Below are positions 1-9,276 of a stretch of 64,000 nt of DNA, in pieces. The stretch lies in contig JADJOX010000008.1 of NCBI GenBank assembly GCA_016713565.1, positions 744,001 through 808,000 of the forward strand, written 5' to 3'. The position numbers were made by a program, and so were the translations under genes. A model generated the notes under the pieces. It saw only the letters and a list, made by a program, of their open reading frames with translations. It was not told the DNA's origin and made no database searches. Within the stretch, counting starts at the first letter, position 1, and every line of letters begins with the position of its first letter. Origin of the DNA: Ignavibacteriota bacterium. Lineage in GTDB: Bacteria; Bacteroidota; Ignavibacteria; Ignavibacteriales; Melioribacteraceae.

Positions 1-63
1 TTTACGCCAAAAATAGGTACGTGTATAAAATTGTTAAATAATTTGGAAAAAGGAGATAATATT

Positions 64-612
64 ATGGTTAAAGTATTCATTATATTTCTTTCAATTTTAT
101 TGATAAGCAGCTGTTCAGATTGTAAAAAAAATTACTTAAGTGAATATGGACGATTGTTAAAAGAATCAAAAAACGATAAAACAAAAATTAACGATGCTAT
201 TCAATTGCTAAAAACCGAATATAAGAATAATCCTGAATCGAAAATGGCGGCAAAACAATTGGCTTCTTTATATTCAAGCAATGGAAAAAACGACAGCGCT
301 CTTTTTTTAATTACAAAATTAATTGAGGATGATGAAAAGGATATTTATGAATTGTATTATGGAAGAGGGAATATAAAATTTATAATGAAAGATTATGACT
401 CATCAATTGAAGATTATTACAAAGCAGTAAGAATAAAAAGCGATAATAGAATATTATACAATCAAATTATTATTGCAAAGATGTGGAAAGATTATAATAT
501 AAATGGCGAATGGAAAATTAAGGAAAGCGATATATCTAAATTAATAAATGAAGTTTATCCATCAAATATGAATAAACCACTCGCCGATGAATTTAAAAAT
601 TTTTACCAGTAA
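64..612 (+). CDS. TPR-repeat lipoprotein
   Basis: The protein of about 182 residues starts with a short hydrophobic signal ending in a lipobox-like ISSC, so it is probably a lipoprotein. The rest is helical, with tetratricopeptide-like repeats (around residues 45-130, for example the AAKQLASLYSSNGKNDSAL and YYGRGNIKFIMKDYDSSIEDYYKA stretches). TPR proteins act as protein-binding scaffolds; no catalytic motif is visible. The ATG at 64 is preferred over the TTG at 31 because AAAGGAGAT lies 7-15 bases before it and the signal peptide then begins at residue 1. The partner is unknown. Confidence 0.75.
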   Translation: MVKVFIIFLSILLISSCSDCKKNYLSEYGRLLKESKNDKTKINDAIQLLKTEYKNNPESKMAAKQLASLYSSNGKNDSALFLITKLIEDDEKDIYELYYGRGNIKFIMKDYDSSIEDYYKAVRIKSDNRILYNQIIIAKMWKDYNINGEWKIKESDISKLINEVYPSNMNKPLADEFKNFYQ

Positions 613-746
613 AATTAAACTTGGTAAATTGTCCAATGCTTTGAATAAAAAGACAAGTATGCTTTTTCTATGATTAAAAATTATTTAACCTCTATTCAAA
701 CTAATGTTTTATAGAATTGGTTTAATTAAAAACGGAAATTATTCAA

Positions 747-998
747 ATGCTCAAAAAAGTAACAGTTTTTATCATAGTTTTTAGCATTATTCATTTTATA
801 TTATCCATAATATCAATAATCAACGGAATGACAATTTTCAAAGAACCAAGCACAAACAGCGAGTTAATCTGGTCAGATATCATGAAAATGTTTTTGTTTC
901 CGTCGAATATTTTATTCCAAAATATCAGCTTTGAAAATCAATGGGCTCAAACATTATTTATCTTTTTGAATAGTGTAATTTGCGGAGGATTTATTTGA
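747..998 (+). CDS. Small membrane protein, possibly ended early by TGA
   Basis: The 83-residue protein has an N-terminal hydrophobic helix (residues 5-28) and a second one beginning at about residue 66. No family is recognised. The second helix is cut by TGA at 996-998. Reading on in the same frame gives LFYYFLKKKK and a TAA at 1029-1031, which would finish a normal membrane helix with a basic tail. A Trp (TGG) at the TGA position would fit well, so this may be a nonsense mutation, a sequence error or a true shorter protein. A GGA triplet 10 bases before the ATG may serve as a weak ribosome-binding site. Confidence 0.45.
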   Translation: MLKKVTVFIIVFSIIHFILSIISIINGMTIFKEPSTNSELIWSDIMKMFLFPSNILFQNISFENQWAQTLFIFLNSVICGGFI

Positions 999-1305
999 TT
1001 ATTTTATTATTTCTTAAAAAAGAAAAAGTAAACAACGAGTAAAAAATATTTTAATAAATTAACTCATTTATATTGATAATATCGAAAACAATATTATCAA
1101 AAAAATATTAGTAAGATGAATAAATTAAGAAACTTATAATTAAATGTTTACTAACAAGTAGTGCCTACCATGTACTGCCTAACAATATTATTAAGCCATC
1201 TACTAAAACAAATTTTAATTGCTGAATAAAAGCAAAAAAATTTTAAGTGAATATATTACCGATAATTAATAATTTTGAAATATAAATTTTCGTGGAAAAT
1301 AAAAA
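999..1305. other. Non-coding stretch with AT-rich hairpin and short repeat
   Basis: No convincing gene lies here beyond the possible 10-codon extension of the preceding gene. It contains a perfect 10-bp inverted repeat (TTGATAATAT at 1073-1082, ATATTATCAA at 1091-1100, 8-base loop) and a GTA(G/C)TGCCTA direct repeat at 1158-1167 and 1172-1181. Neither has an obvious role. Confidence 0.5.
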
Positions 1306-1923
1306 TTGAATCCATTCCATAGGATTTTAGAAATAACTATTCTCATTATTTTACCTTTATTAATTTTATATACAAAAAGTAAATGGTCGACAAAGGAAAT
1401 AATTTTTAATGCAATTGTTCTGCCTTTGATTTGGTATATAACTTATGCGCCGATTCATGAATTAGGTCATGTTATCGGATGTAAAATTGTCGGTTTGGAA
1501 ATTAATGATTATCAATTATTTACACGATTTTGGGAAGGCAGTTTTGGATTTGCATTTGTTGATATTAAAGAAGGCTACGGAGAAAATATCGAATCTTTCA
1601 TTGTTTTAATTATGCCGTATTTAATTGACTTTTTCTTTTTGATAATTGGTTTCATTGTAGTTTATAAAAATAAATTTAAAGTAAAAAATTCCTTTTTATT
1701 TGGATTAACTTTTTTATTCTTTGTTTTAAGATCCAATTACGATTTATTGGATAATTACATTGGGTATTTTTTCAATCATTCTGATTTTGTTTTAGCCGGA
1801 AAAATTGTCGGGAATTTAAATATCCTAATATTCATAGTGTTATCATTAATTATTGGATTTTCTTTAACTTTACTTATCATTAAGAAGTATATTTTTTATC
1901 CTTCAGCCGCAATAAACAATTGA
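1306..1923 (+). CDS. Membrane protein with HELGH zinc-protease motif
   Basis: The 205-residue, very hydrophobic protein has five or six predicted membrane segments. An HELGH motif at residues 51-55 sits at the end of the second hydrophobic segment, as in M50-like intramembrane metalloproteases. A third metal ligand is not obvious; the ANNYD-like part of M50 enzymes could correspond to RSNYDLLDN near residue 143, which is uncertain. The start is a TTG without a clear Shine-Dalgarno sequence and may be wrong. It stands alone between non-coding stretches, so its substrate cannot be guessed from context. Confidence 0.6.
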   Translation: MNPFHRILEITILIILPLLILYTKSKWSTKEIIFNAIVLPLIWYITYAPIHELGHVIGCKIVGLEINDYQLFTRFWEGSFGFAFVDIKEGYGENIESFIVLIMPYLIDFFFLIIGFIVVYKNKFKVKNSFLFGLTFLFFVLRSNYDLLDNYIGYFFNHSDFVLAGKIVGNLNILIFIVLSLIIGFSLTLLIIKKYIFYPSAAINN

Positions 1924-2168
1924 AAAAACTTTAAAAGAGTTTCCGAGAAAATAAGAAAATACATTTAGATATTGCCAAAAAATGTCTTTACAAGATAACT
2001 TTATCCTTAACGCATCCATGATTAAAAAAATATTCTAATTAATAAAAAATATTTAGCAATAAAATTCTAATTTATAATTAAGAAAAAATATATTTTTTGA
2101 TTAGAATAAAAAAAATAATTCTCGGCATCAAGTTCATAACCTCAATAAATTTTCTTCGGAGAATTAAA

Positions 2169-4235
2169 ATGGTCAAATCTATTAAGATCAGCTGTTTGTG
2201 GATTTTAACATTTTATTTTATATTCAATTCATTTCTATACTGTAAAAATTCATCAAATGTAATAACGGCAAATCAATGGATAAAGGAAAAATTTCAAAAG
2301 GGAAATATTCCGCCTTTTTCATTTATTTATGATGGAAAAATATCCGATTCATTTATTCTAAATTGGGATTATAAGTATGAGTCGCTAAAATCAAAATATC
2401 CCAATGTAAATCAATATCGTTATACTTATTCAGATAAAAGCAGTGGACTGACGGTTAAATGCTTCGTAACAAGTTATAATGATTTTAACTCAGCCGAATA
2501 TTTTATAAGATTTATTAATACTTCAACAAAAAACACACCCATAATTGAAAATGTTAACGTAATAAACAATAACTTCGAGTTTAGTGCCGAAGGGAAATTT
2601 ATTCTGTATCATTCGATTGGAAGCAACGCAGGTAAAAATGATTTTCAGCCATTTGATGAAACAATGCAAATAGGGAAGAATATATATTTAACACCGTCGC
2701 GCGGAAGATCTTCTGATGAAACCGCGTTTCCTTTTTTCAATATTGAAACGCCCGCCAATCAAGGAATAGTTGCCGCTATCGGCTGGTCCGGTAAATGGTT
2801 CGCAAATATTGTACAAAAAGACGCAAAGTCGTTTTCATTAAATTCCGGTATGGAGAATGTGCATTTAACTTTATACCCAAATGAAGATATCAGAACGCCG
2901 AAAATTTGTTTGCTTTTTTGGGAAGGAAAAGACAGAATGACCGGACATAATCAATTTAGGCGATTTGTGCTCGCTCATCACACAAGAAAAATAAATGGTA
3001 AAATGGCAGAACTTCCATTATCCGGCAGCTTTGATTACGGGGATCCAAAACCATGCGGTGAGTATGAATGCCTGACCGAAGATATGGCAATTGCACTGGT
3101 AAAAAGATATAATCAGTTCAATATTGTTCCGGAAGTATTTTGGCTTGATGCCGGCTGGTACAAAGGCTGCGGAATTGATCATGAAAATGGAAGGTGGGAT
3201 CAGAATGTGGGCAATTGGACTGTTGATGAAGAACGGTTTCCAAATGGCTTAAAATCAATTTCGGATGTTGTGCATTCGGTCGGCGCAAAGTTTATGCTAT
3301 GGTTTGAGCCGGAAAGAGTTCGTAAAGGAACAGAATTATACAATAAACATTTAAATTGGTTATTAACTAAACCAGGCTCGGATGATTATTTATTTAATCT
3401 TGGCGATAAAGAAGCCCGCATTTGGCTTACTGACTATATTTCGGATTTTATTAAAAAACAAGGCATAGATTATTACAGACAAGATTTTAACTTCGATCCT
3501 TTAACCTTTTGGAAAAATAATGATTCGCCAGACCGTGTAGGAATTTCTGAAGCAAAACATATTGAAGGATTGTATGATTATTGGGACAGTCTGTTGGTTC
3601 GTTTTCCAAACTTAATTATAGATAATTGTGCTTCAGGCGGCAGAAGATTAGATCTGGAAACAATTTCACGCAGTTCTCCATTTTGGAGAACCGATTATCA
3701 ATATGGAGAACCAAACGGTTATCAATGTCATACTTATGGACTTAATTTTTATCTTCCCCTTCACGGCACGGCGATATACAAAACCGATCCATACACATTT
3801 AGGAGCGGACTAGGAGCTACAGCAGTTACAAATTGGGAAATTACGGGAAAAAATAGCGAGTCAATTTATGATATTCAAAAACGCATTAAAGAATATAAAA
3901 AATTACGACCTTATTATTATGGTGATTACTATCCTTTAACAATGGCGATTAAACATTACGCTGATGATAATGTTTGGTTATCGTATCAATTAAATAGACC
4001 AGAGCAAGGAGATGGAATTATTGTAGCTTTTCGCAGAGATAAAAGCAATGATGAATCAATTAGAATAAATTTGAAAGGTTTGGAAGAAAATTCGCAGTAT
4101 GAAATATTATATGAGGATTACGGAATAATTGTAAATTATTCAGGTAAAGAATTAATGAATGGATTTGAAATTAAAATTCCTATTGCGCCTGGATCATTAC
4201 TAATTAGTTATAAGAAAATTGAAAATAAAAATTAA
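2169..4235 (+). CDS. GH36-type alpha-galactosidase, secreted
   Basis: The protein of about 688 residues has an N-terminal signal-like segment, a beta-sandwich domain and a (beta/alpha)8 barrel typical of family GH36 (clan GH-D), which hydrolyses terminal alpha-galactosides. The barrel shows FWLDAGWY and MLWFEPERV. The predicted nucleophile is D439 in YYRQDFN and the acid/base is D509 in WRTDYQ. The family more often has KWDMN, so the RQDFN form may point to a different alpha-glycoside. The ATG at 2169 is chosen because GGAG lies at 2158-2161; an upstream TTG at 2097 would add an unlikely basic leader. It heads the glycoside hydrolase block. Confidence 0.85.
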   Translation: MVKSIKISCLWILTFYFIFNSFLYCKNSSNVITANQWIKEKFQKGNIPPFSFIYDGKISDSFILNWDYKYESLKSKYPNVNQYRYTYSDKSSGLTVKCFVTSYNDFNSAEYFIRFINTSTKNTPIIENVNVINNNFEFSAEGKFILYHSIGSNAGKNDFQPFDETMQIGKNIYLTPSRGRSSDETAFPFFNIETPANQGIVAAIGWSGKWFANIVQKDAKSFSLNSGMENVHLTLYPNEDIRTPKICLLFWEGKDRMTGHNQFRRFVLAHHTRKINGKMAELPLSGSFDYGDPKPCGEYECLTEDMAIALVKRYNQFNIVPEVFWLDAGWYKGCGIDHENGRWDQNVGNWTVDEERFPNGLKSISDVVHSVGAKFMLWFEPERVRKGTELYNKHLNWLLTKPGSDDYLFNLGDKEARIWLTDYISDFIKKQGIDYYRQDFNFDPLTFWKNNDSPDRVGISEAKHIEGLYDYWDSLLVRFPNLIIDNCASGGRRLDLETISRSSPFWRTDYQYGEPNGYQCHTYGLNFYLPLHGTAIYKTDPYTFRSGLGATAVTNWEITGKNSESIYDIQKRIKEYKKLRPYYYGDYYPLTMAIKHYADDNVWLSYQLNRPEQGDGIIVAFRRDKSNDESIRINLKGLEENSQYEILYEDYGIIVNYSGKELMNGFEIKIPIAPGSLLISYKKIENKN

Positions 4236-4297
4236 ACCGAACGTTTATAAAAAAAAATAAATTGTAAAATATTTCATTAAAAATTAAAAGTACAAAT

Positions 4298-6550
4298 ATG
4301 AGAATAAAATATTTACCGCTGCAGATAATAATTATGTTATTTCCATTGATAATTAATTATTCGCAAAATGATTTTAATGTTACAAAAAGTATCAGTCAAA
4401 AAGTGGATTCTGTATTGAGTCTTATGACATTGGAAGAAAAAATTGGTCAATTAAATCAATATAATGATGATCTTGTTGCGACAGGTCCGGAAACCTCCGA
4501 CAATAATAAAGTTTTTCAGGTTGAGAACGGGCAAGTAGGTTCAATACTAAATTGCATGGGAGTTGAAAGAACAAAAGCTTGGCAGAAAACCGCATTGAAA
4601 TCCAGATTGAAAATTCCATTACTTTTCGGACAGGATGTTGTGCACGGTTACAAAACAACATTTCCTATTCCACTAGCGGAATCTTGCAGCTGGGATTTAG
4701 CCGCAATAGAAAAGGCGGCAAGTGTCGCCGCAACTGAAGCAAGCTCCGGAGGAATTCATTGGACATTTGCGCCTATGGTTGATATTGCCCGTGATCCGCG
4801 CTGGGGAAGGGTAATGGAAGGTGCCGGCGAAGACACCTATCTTGCTTCCAAAATTGCTTACGCAAAGGTTAAAGGTTTTCAAAAAGATAAATTAGGAAAC
4901 ACAAATTCCGTAATGGCATGCGCAAAACATTTTGCCGCTTACAGCGCGGCGGTTGGCGGTAGAGATTATAATTCTGTTGATATGAGTGAAAAGCAGCTTT
5001 GGGAAATTTATCTGCCTTCTTTTAAAGCATGCGTAGATGCCGGTATTGGAACATTCATGACATCATTTAATGACATTAATGGAATTCCTTCAACAGGCAA
5101 CAGACATTTGCTTACGGATATTTTGAAAAACAAATGGCAGTTTAACGGCTTTGTGGTAAGTGACTGGGGCTCAGTTGGTGAAATGATAAACCATGGTACG
5201 GTTAAGAATGATTATGAAGCAGCGTTATCGGCTTTTAACGCTGGCTGCGATATGGATATGGAAAGCAGATGTTATATAAATAATCTTCAAAAATTAGTAG
5301 AAGATGGTAAAGTTTCAATTATCGATATTGATAATTCCGTAAAAAGAATTTTAACCAAAAAATTTGAGTTGGGTTTGTTTGATGACCCATTTAAATATTG
5401 TGATTTGGAAAGGCAGAAAAAAGCGCTTGAAAATCCCGAACATACTGAAGTAGCGAGAGATGTTGCCAGAAAAAGTATTGTTTTATTAAAGAATACTAAA
5501 AATACTTTGCCATTATCCAAAAATGTAAAAACAATCGCGTTTATTGGTCCATTGGTAAAAGAGGTTAAACAAAATAAAGGATTTTGGGATGTAGAAGTTC
5601 AAGGAGTTGATTCAAATTTCATTGTTTCGCAGTGGGAAGGATTAGAAAATAAAATTACTCCGAATACAAAATTGTTATACGCAAAAGGCTGTGAAGTTAT
5701 TGGAACAAGTAAAAATGGTTTTGCAGAAGCACTCGAAACTGCTCGTAAAGCAGATGTAATAATTTTAAGTATTGGTGAAAAACGAGATTTATCAGGTGAA
5801 GCAAAAAGCAGAAGCGACATTACTATTCCAGGAGTTCAAGAAGAACTTTTCAAAGAATTGCAGAAATCAGGTAAACCGATTATTGTATTAATAAATGCCG
5901 GAAGACCTTTGGTTTTTAATTATATTGCTGATAATGCCGACGCAATCTTATATACGTGGTGGCTTGGAAGTGAAGCCGGAAACGCAATTGCGGATGTCCT
6001 GTTTGGTGATTATAACCCTTCCGCAAAATTAACAATGACATTCCCGTTAAGCGTTGGTCAAATTCCAATTTATTATAATCATTACAATACGGGTAGACCC
6101 GCACTAAACGATAAAGATCGGTTTTATAGAAGCGCGTATATTGATCTTTCAATTTATCCTAAATATGAATTTGGTTTTGGATTGAGCTATTCAGAATTTA
6201 AATATGATAATCTAAATTTAAGCAGTCATGAAATGCAGCAAAATGATTCTATCGTCGTTTCGATTGATATAACAAATTCCGGAAAATATCCCGGCGAAGA
6301 AATTGTTCAGCTTTATATTAAAGACGAAGTAAGCTCTATCGCAAGACCAATAATAGAATTGAAAGATTTTATAAAAGTTAATTTGAATGCCGGAGAAACC
6401 AAAAACATAAAATTCATTTTAGATAAAAACAAGTTGTCATTTTTTAATACAGAACTGGAATGGATTTCAGAGCCCGGTGATTTTGACTTAATGATCGGCG
6501 CTTCTTCAAGAGATATTAGATTAAAAGATAGATTCGAATTATTGAATTAA
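4298..6550 (+). CDS. bglX: GH3 beta-glucosidase, secreted
   Basis: The 750-residue protein has an export signal ending near residue 22. The three usual GH3 parts follow: a (beta/alpha)8 barrel, an alpha/beta sandwich and a C-terminal fibronectin-III-like domain (from about residue 640, with YPGEEIVQLYIKD). The retaining nucleophile is D289 in VVSDWGS. KHFAAY and the substrate-binding GRDYNSVDMS are also typical. The length matches periplasmic BglX-type enzymes, which release glucose or related sugars from the non-reducing end of beta-glucans. It follows the GH36 gene by 62 bases and precedes the GH15-like gene by 15, so a shared transcript is likely. Confidence 0.9.
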   Translation: MRIKYLPLQIIIMLFPLIINYSQNDFNVTKSISQKVDSVLSLMTLEEKIGQLNQYNDDLVATGPETSDNNKVFQVENGQVGSILNCMGVERTKAWQKTALKSRLKIPLLFGQDVVHGYKTTFPIPLAESCSWDLAAIEKAASVAATEASSGGIHWTFAPMVDIARDPRWGRVMEGAGEDTYLASKIAYAKVKGFQKDKLGNTNSVMACAKHFAAYSAAVGGRDYNSVDMSEKQLWEIYLPSFKACVDAGIGTFMTSFNDINGIPSTGNRHLLTDILKNKWQFNGFVVSDWGSVGEMINHGTVKNDYEAALSAFNAGCDMDMESRCYINNLQKLVEDGKVSIIDIDNSVKRILTKKFELGLFDDPFKYCDLERQKKALENPEHTEVARDVARKSIVLLKNTKNTLPLSKNVKTIAFIGPLVKEVKQNKGFWDVEVQGVDSNFIVSQWEGLENKITPNTKLLYAKGCEVIGTSKNGFAEALETARKADVIILSIGEKRDLSGEAKSRSDITIPGVQEELFKELQKSGKPIIVLINAGRPLVFNYIADNADAILYTWWLGSEAGNAIADVLFGDYNPSAKLTMTFPLSVGQIPIYYNHYNTGRPALNDKDRFYRSAYIDLSIYPKYEFGFGLSYSEFKYDNLNLSSHEMQQNDSIVVSIDITNSGKYPGEEIVQLYIKDEVSSIARPIIELKDFIKVNLNAGETKNIKFILDKNKLSFFNTELEWISEPGDFDLMIGASSRDIRLKDRFELLN

Positions 6551-6565
6551 ATCAATGGGAATTAA

Positions 6566-7240
6566 TTGAGAAATAAAATAATATTTATTTTTGTTTTAAT
6601 TGTTTGCTTCAATAATAATGTTGTCACCCAGAATATTAAACAATCATACTTTAAATTAACGACCTCGAACGGATTGATAACCGCTGTTTATAATTCAAAA
6701 AAAGAAACGGTTGAATATGTATTTCCGCATATTTTTGAAAATTATGATTCATCATTATTTGTAAAACCTTTTATAGGAAATATTAAATTAAATACCGATC
6801 AACATCCGTTAACAACAGAATATACTGAAAATACTCACGTCATTTGCGCGGAATATAAAGGATTTTCGGTTTATTATTTTGCTTCATTTGTAAACTGTTA
6901 TAAAATCTTTTATATAGCAATAAAGGGTGATAAAGAAATTATTAATAATATTTCCCTTGAATATGAAAGCGGTGAGGGTAAATTATTATCCGGTATAAAT
7001 CTACTTACCAATTCCCATTCTGATCTTTCCGTTAGAACTTCCGGCACTCTTTTAAGCGGTAATGTTTTATGTGATAATGGAAATAAAAACTTTGTGAAAT
7101 ATTTTATGTTTTCACTGGTGGATTGTTTCCACAATGATAGAAAAATAATAATTAATGAAATTGAAAGACTTCGTAACTCAAAAAATTCTTTGATCGATGA
7201 AGAAATAAATTATTTGAAAAATATTTTTCTAAAGCATTAA
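6566..7240 (+). pseudogene. GH15-like hydrolase, N-terminal part (frameshifted)
   Basis: This part encodes a signal peptide (ending near residue 22) and a beta-rich domain of about 170 residues. It ends abruptly at TAA 7238-7240. Adding one A to the A-run at 7217-7221 joins it in frame to the catalytic part that begins downstream, giving about 631 residues with a smooth junction (LKKYFSKALIPNNIS). N-terminal beta-sandwich plus (alpha/alpha)6 barrel is the architecture of bacterial GH15 glucoamylase-like enzymes. The start is TTG with GGGAA five bases before it. Whether the frameshift is real or a sequence error cannot be told here. Confidence 0.6.
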
Positions 7241-7263
7241 TTCCCAATAATATTTCAGCAAAT

Positions 7264-8460
7264 GTGAAAAATGTAATTGAGCAGTCAATCGCGTTTTTAA
7301 AGATGAGTCAAGTTGCGCAAAATGAAGTATTTCCATTATCAAGAGGACAAATATTGGCATCATTGCGACCCGGTTTGTGGCATGTGTCTTGGGTTCGAGA
7401 CGGAAGTTATGCAATTCAGGCGCTATCGCATTTAGGTTTATATGATGAGGCAAAGAGAGGTTTGGAGTTTATGCTGAACGCGGACGCCGGATACTTTAAG
7501 CACTATATTTATAATGGAAAAGATTACGGCGTTGGCAATGACTATAAAATTTCCGTTTGCAGATATTTTGGAAACGGAAAAGAAGAAAGTACATATGTCT
7601 TTGGACCTAATATTGAATTTGACAATTTCGGGTTATTTTTAATCGCGTTTTGCGACTATGTAAAAGAAAGCGATGATTCAATATTTTATAAAAAATATAA
7701 TGATTTGGTTACTGAAAAAATCGCGGATGTTATTGTGAATTTAATTGATATTAATTCTCTTATAAGAGAAGATTCAGGACCTTGGGAACATTATTTGCAG
7801 TTAACAAAACAGTACACTTTTACTTCCGGAGTATGCGCGTTAGGTTTAAAAGAATTTGCGAAACTTCAGTTAAAATATAATTTGAATTCGAGGAAATACA
7901 GCGACGCATATCTAAAATTGAAAAGCGGAATAATGCGGAATATGCTCTGCGAGAATACATACATCAAAGGAAATTTAAGCGATGTTAGTAAGAATGACCA
8001 TGAGTATTATGATGCCGGCGTTTATGAAATATTCGCAAATGGATTGATTGACGACAAAGAATTATTTCTTAGTCATATGAATGAATATGATAAATATTTA
8101 AGAATAAGCGGAAGCAGACCAGGTTATATCAGACTGAACAGTTATGATCCTTACGAAAATCAAGAATGGGTTTTTATTGATCTTAGAATTGCGCTGGCTG
8201 ATTTGAACTTTGGTAAAAAAGAAGAATCCGGAAATATACTTAATTATATTACCGAACAAGCTAACGCGAACAATAACACAATTCCTGAAATGATCAGCAA
8301 TAAAATTCAATTGGAAAAAATGAAAGATGAATTCAGAGAAATTGACGTTTGGTGTAATTGTGTTAGAGATAACGGTGAAGAATATATTGGCGCGATTCCA
8401 ATGATTGGATATGGAGCTGGAGTTTATATTTTATCTACACTAGCTTATTATGCTAACTAA
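7264..8460 (+). pseudogene. GH15-like hydrolase, catalytic part (frameshifted)
   Basis: The 398-residue fragment looks like the (alpha/alpha)6 catalytic barrel of GH15 glucoamylase-like enzymes. Typical parts are RPGLWHVSWVRDGSYAIQAL near the start and the acidic REDSGPWEHY stretch in the middle, where the general acid would lie. The GTG at 7264 has no Shine-Dalgarno sequence. The frame is open upstream to at least 7201, as expected if this was once continuous with 6566-7240. Without the upstream part it lacks an export signal, so if translated alone it would be cytoplasmic. Polymer specificity is unknown. Confidence 0.6.
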
Positions 8461-8503
8461 ATTTAAATGTTAGTTGAGTCTAAATATTAAAGGAATTTGT
8501 CTT

Positions 8504-9226
8504 TTGGAAAAAATAGTTTTTAAAGACTACAACGAACTGTCAAAACAAACGGCGAAATTTATTGCGGAAAGAATTATTGAAAAACCAAATTCATTATTAT
8601 GTTTTCCGGCGGGCGAAACTTCTATTGGCACATTTGATGAACTAATAAAATTGCGAGATAAAGGATTATTCGATTTCAGTAAATGTAAATTTGTTGGTTT
8701 GGACGAATGGGTAAATCTTGGAAATATGGAATATGAAAATTGCTATAATTTTTTGAGGATGCGATTTTTTGATAAAGCAGGAATTCATAAAAATAATTTA
8801 TGCTTCTTTAACGGCGAAGCTAATAATCTGAATTATGAATGTGAAAAAACAGAAACATTTATTAAAGAAAATAATGGCATTGACTTGATGCTGCTTGGTG
8901 TTGGCATGAATGGTCATGTAGGATTAAATGAACCAGGAACTTCATTGGATAATTATTCTCACGTTGTGGATTTGGACGAGGTTACAAAAAAAATAGGACA
9001 AAAGTATTTTACGCAACATGTGGAACTTAGTCTAGGAATTACATTGGGAATCAAGAACATTATGGATTCATCAATTGTAATACTTCAGTTAAGCGGTAAA
9101 CAAAAATCAAAAATTGTAAAAATAATATTAGAATCAAAAATTACGAACAATTTCCCTGCCTCAATAATTAAGGTGCATAAAAATTCTTATCTGTTTATTG
9201 ATGAAGAGGCACAGAATTACGATTAG
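8504..9226 (+). CDS. nagB: Glucosamine-6-phosphate deaminase-like (NagB family)
   Basis: The 240-residue protein belongs to the NagB/SugarP-isomerase fold. It carries CFPAGETSIGTFDEL near the N terminus, FVGLDEWV, and the signature LLGVGMNGHVGLNEPG around residues 130-145 with its catalytic Asp/His region. NagB turns glucosamine-6-phosphate into fructose-6-phosphate and ammonia. Identity to glucosamine- rather than another aminosugar-phosphate is inferred from the motifs. The TTG at 8504 is preferred because AAAGGA lies 9 bases before it; a TTG at 8474 would add ten residues. It follows the hydrolase genes and would feed released amino sugars into glycolysis. Confidence 0.8.
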   Translation: MEKIVFKDYNELSKQTAKFIAERIIEKPNSLLCFPAGETSIGTFDELIKLRDKGLFDFSKCKFVGLDEWVNLGNMEYENCYNFLRMRFFDKAGIHKNNLCFFNGEANNLNYECEKTETFIKENNGIDLMLLGVGMNGHVGLNEPGTSLDNYSHVVDLDEVTKKIGQKYFTQHVELSLGITLGIKNIMDSSIVILQLSGKQKSKIVKIILESKITNNFPASIIKVHKNSYLFIDEEAQNYD

Positions 9227-9276
9227 CTTATTTTAAATAAATTAGCTTAAATAAAAATTTATGAAAACGATTAACT

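Noticed and set aside
1158..1181. GTA(G/C)TGCCTA direct repeat as an attachment site
   Set aside because: The repeat is only 10 bp with a mismatch, and there is no integrase, tRNA or other mobile-element gene nearby.
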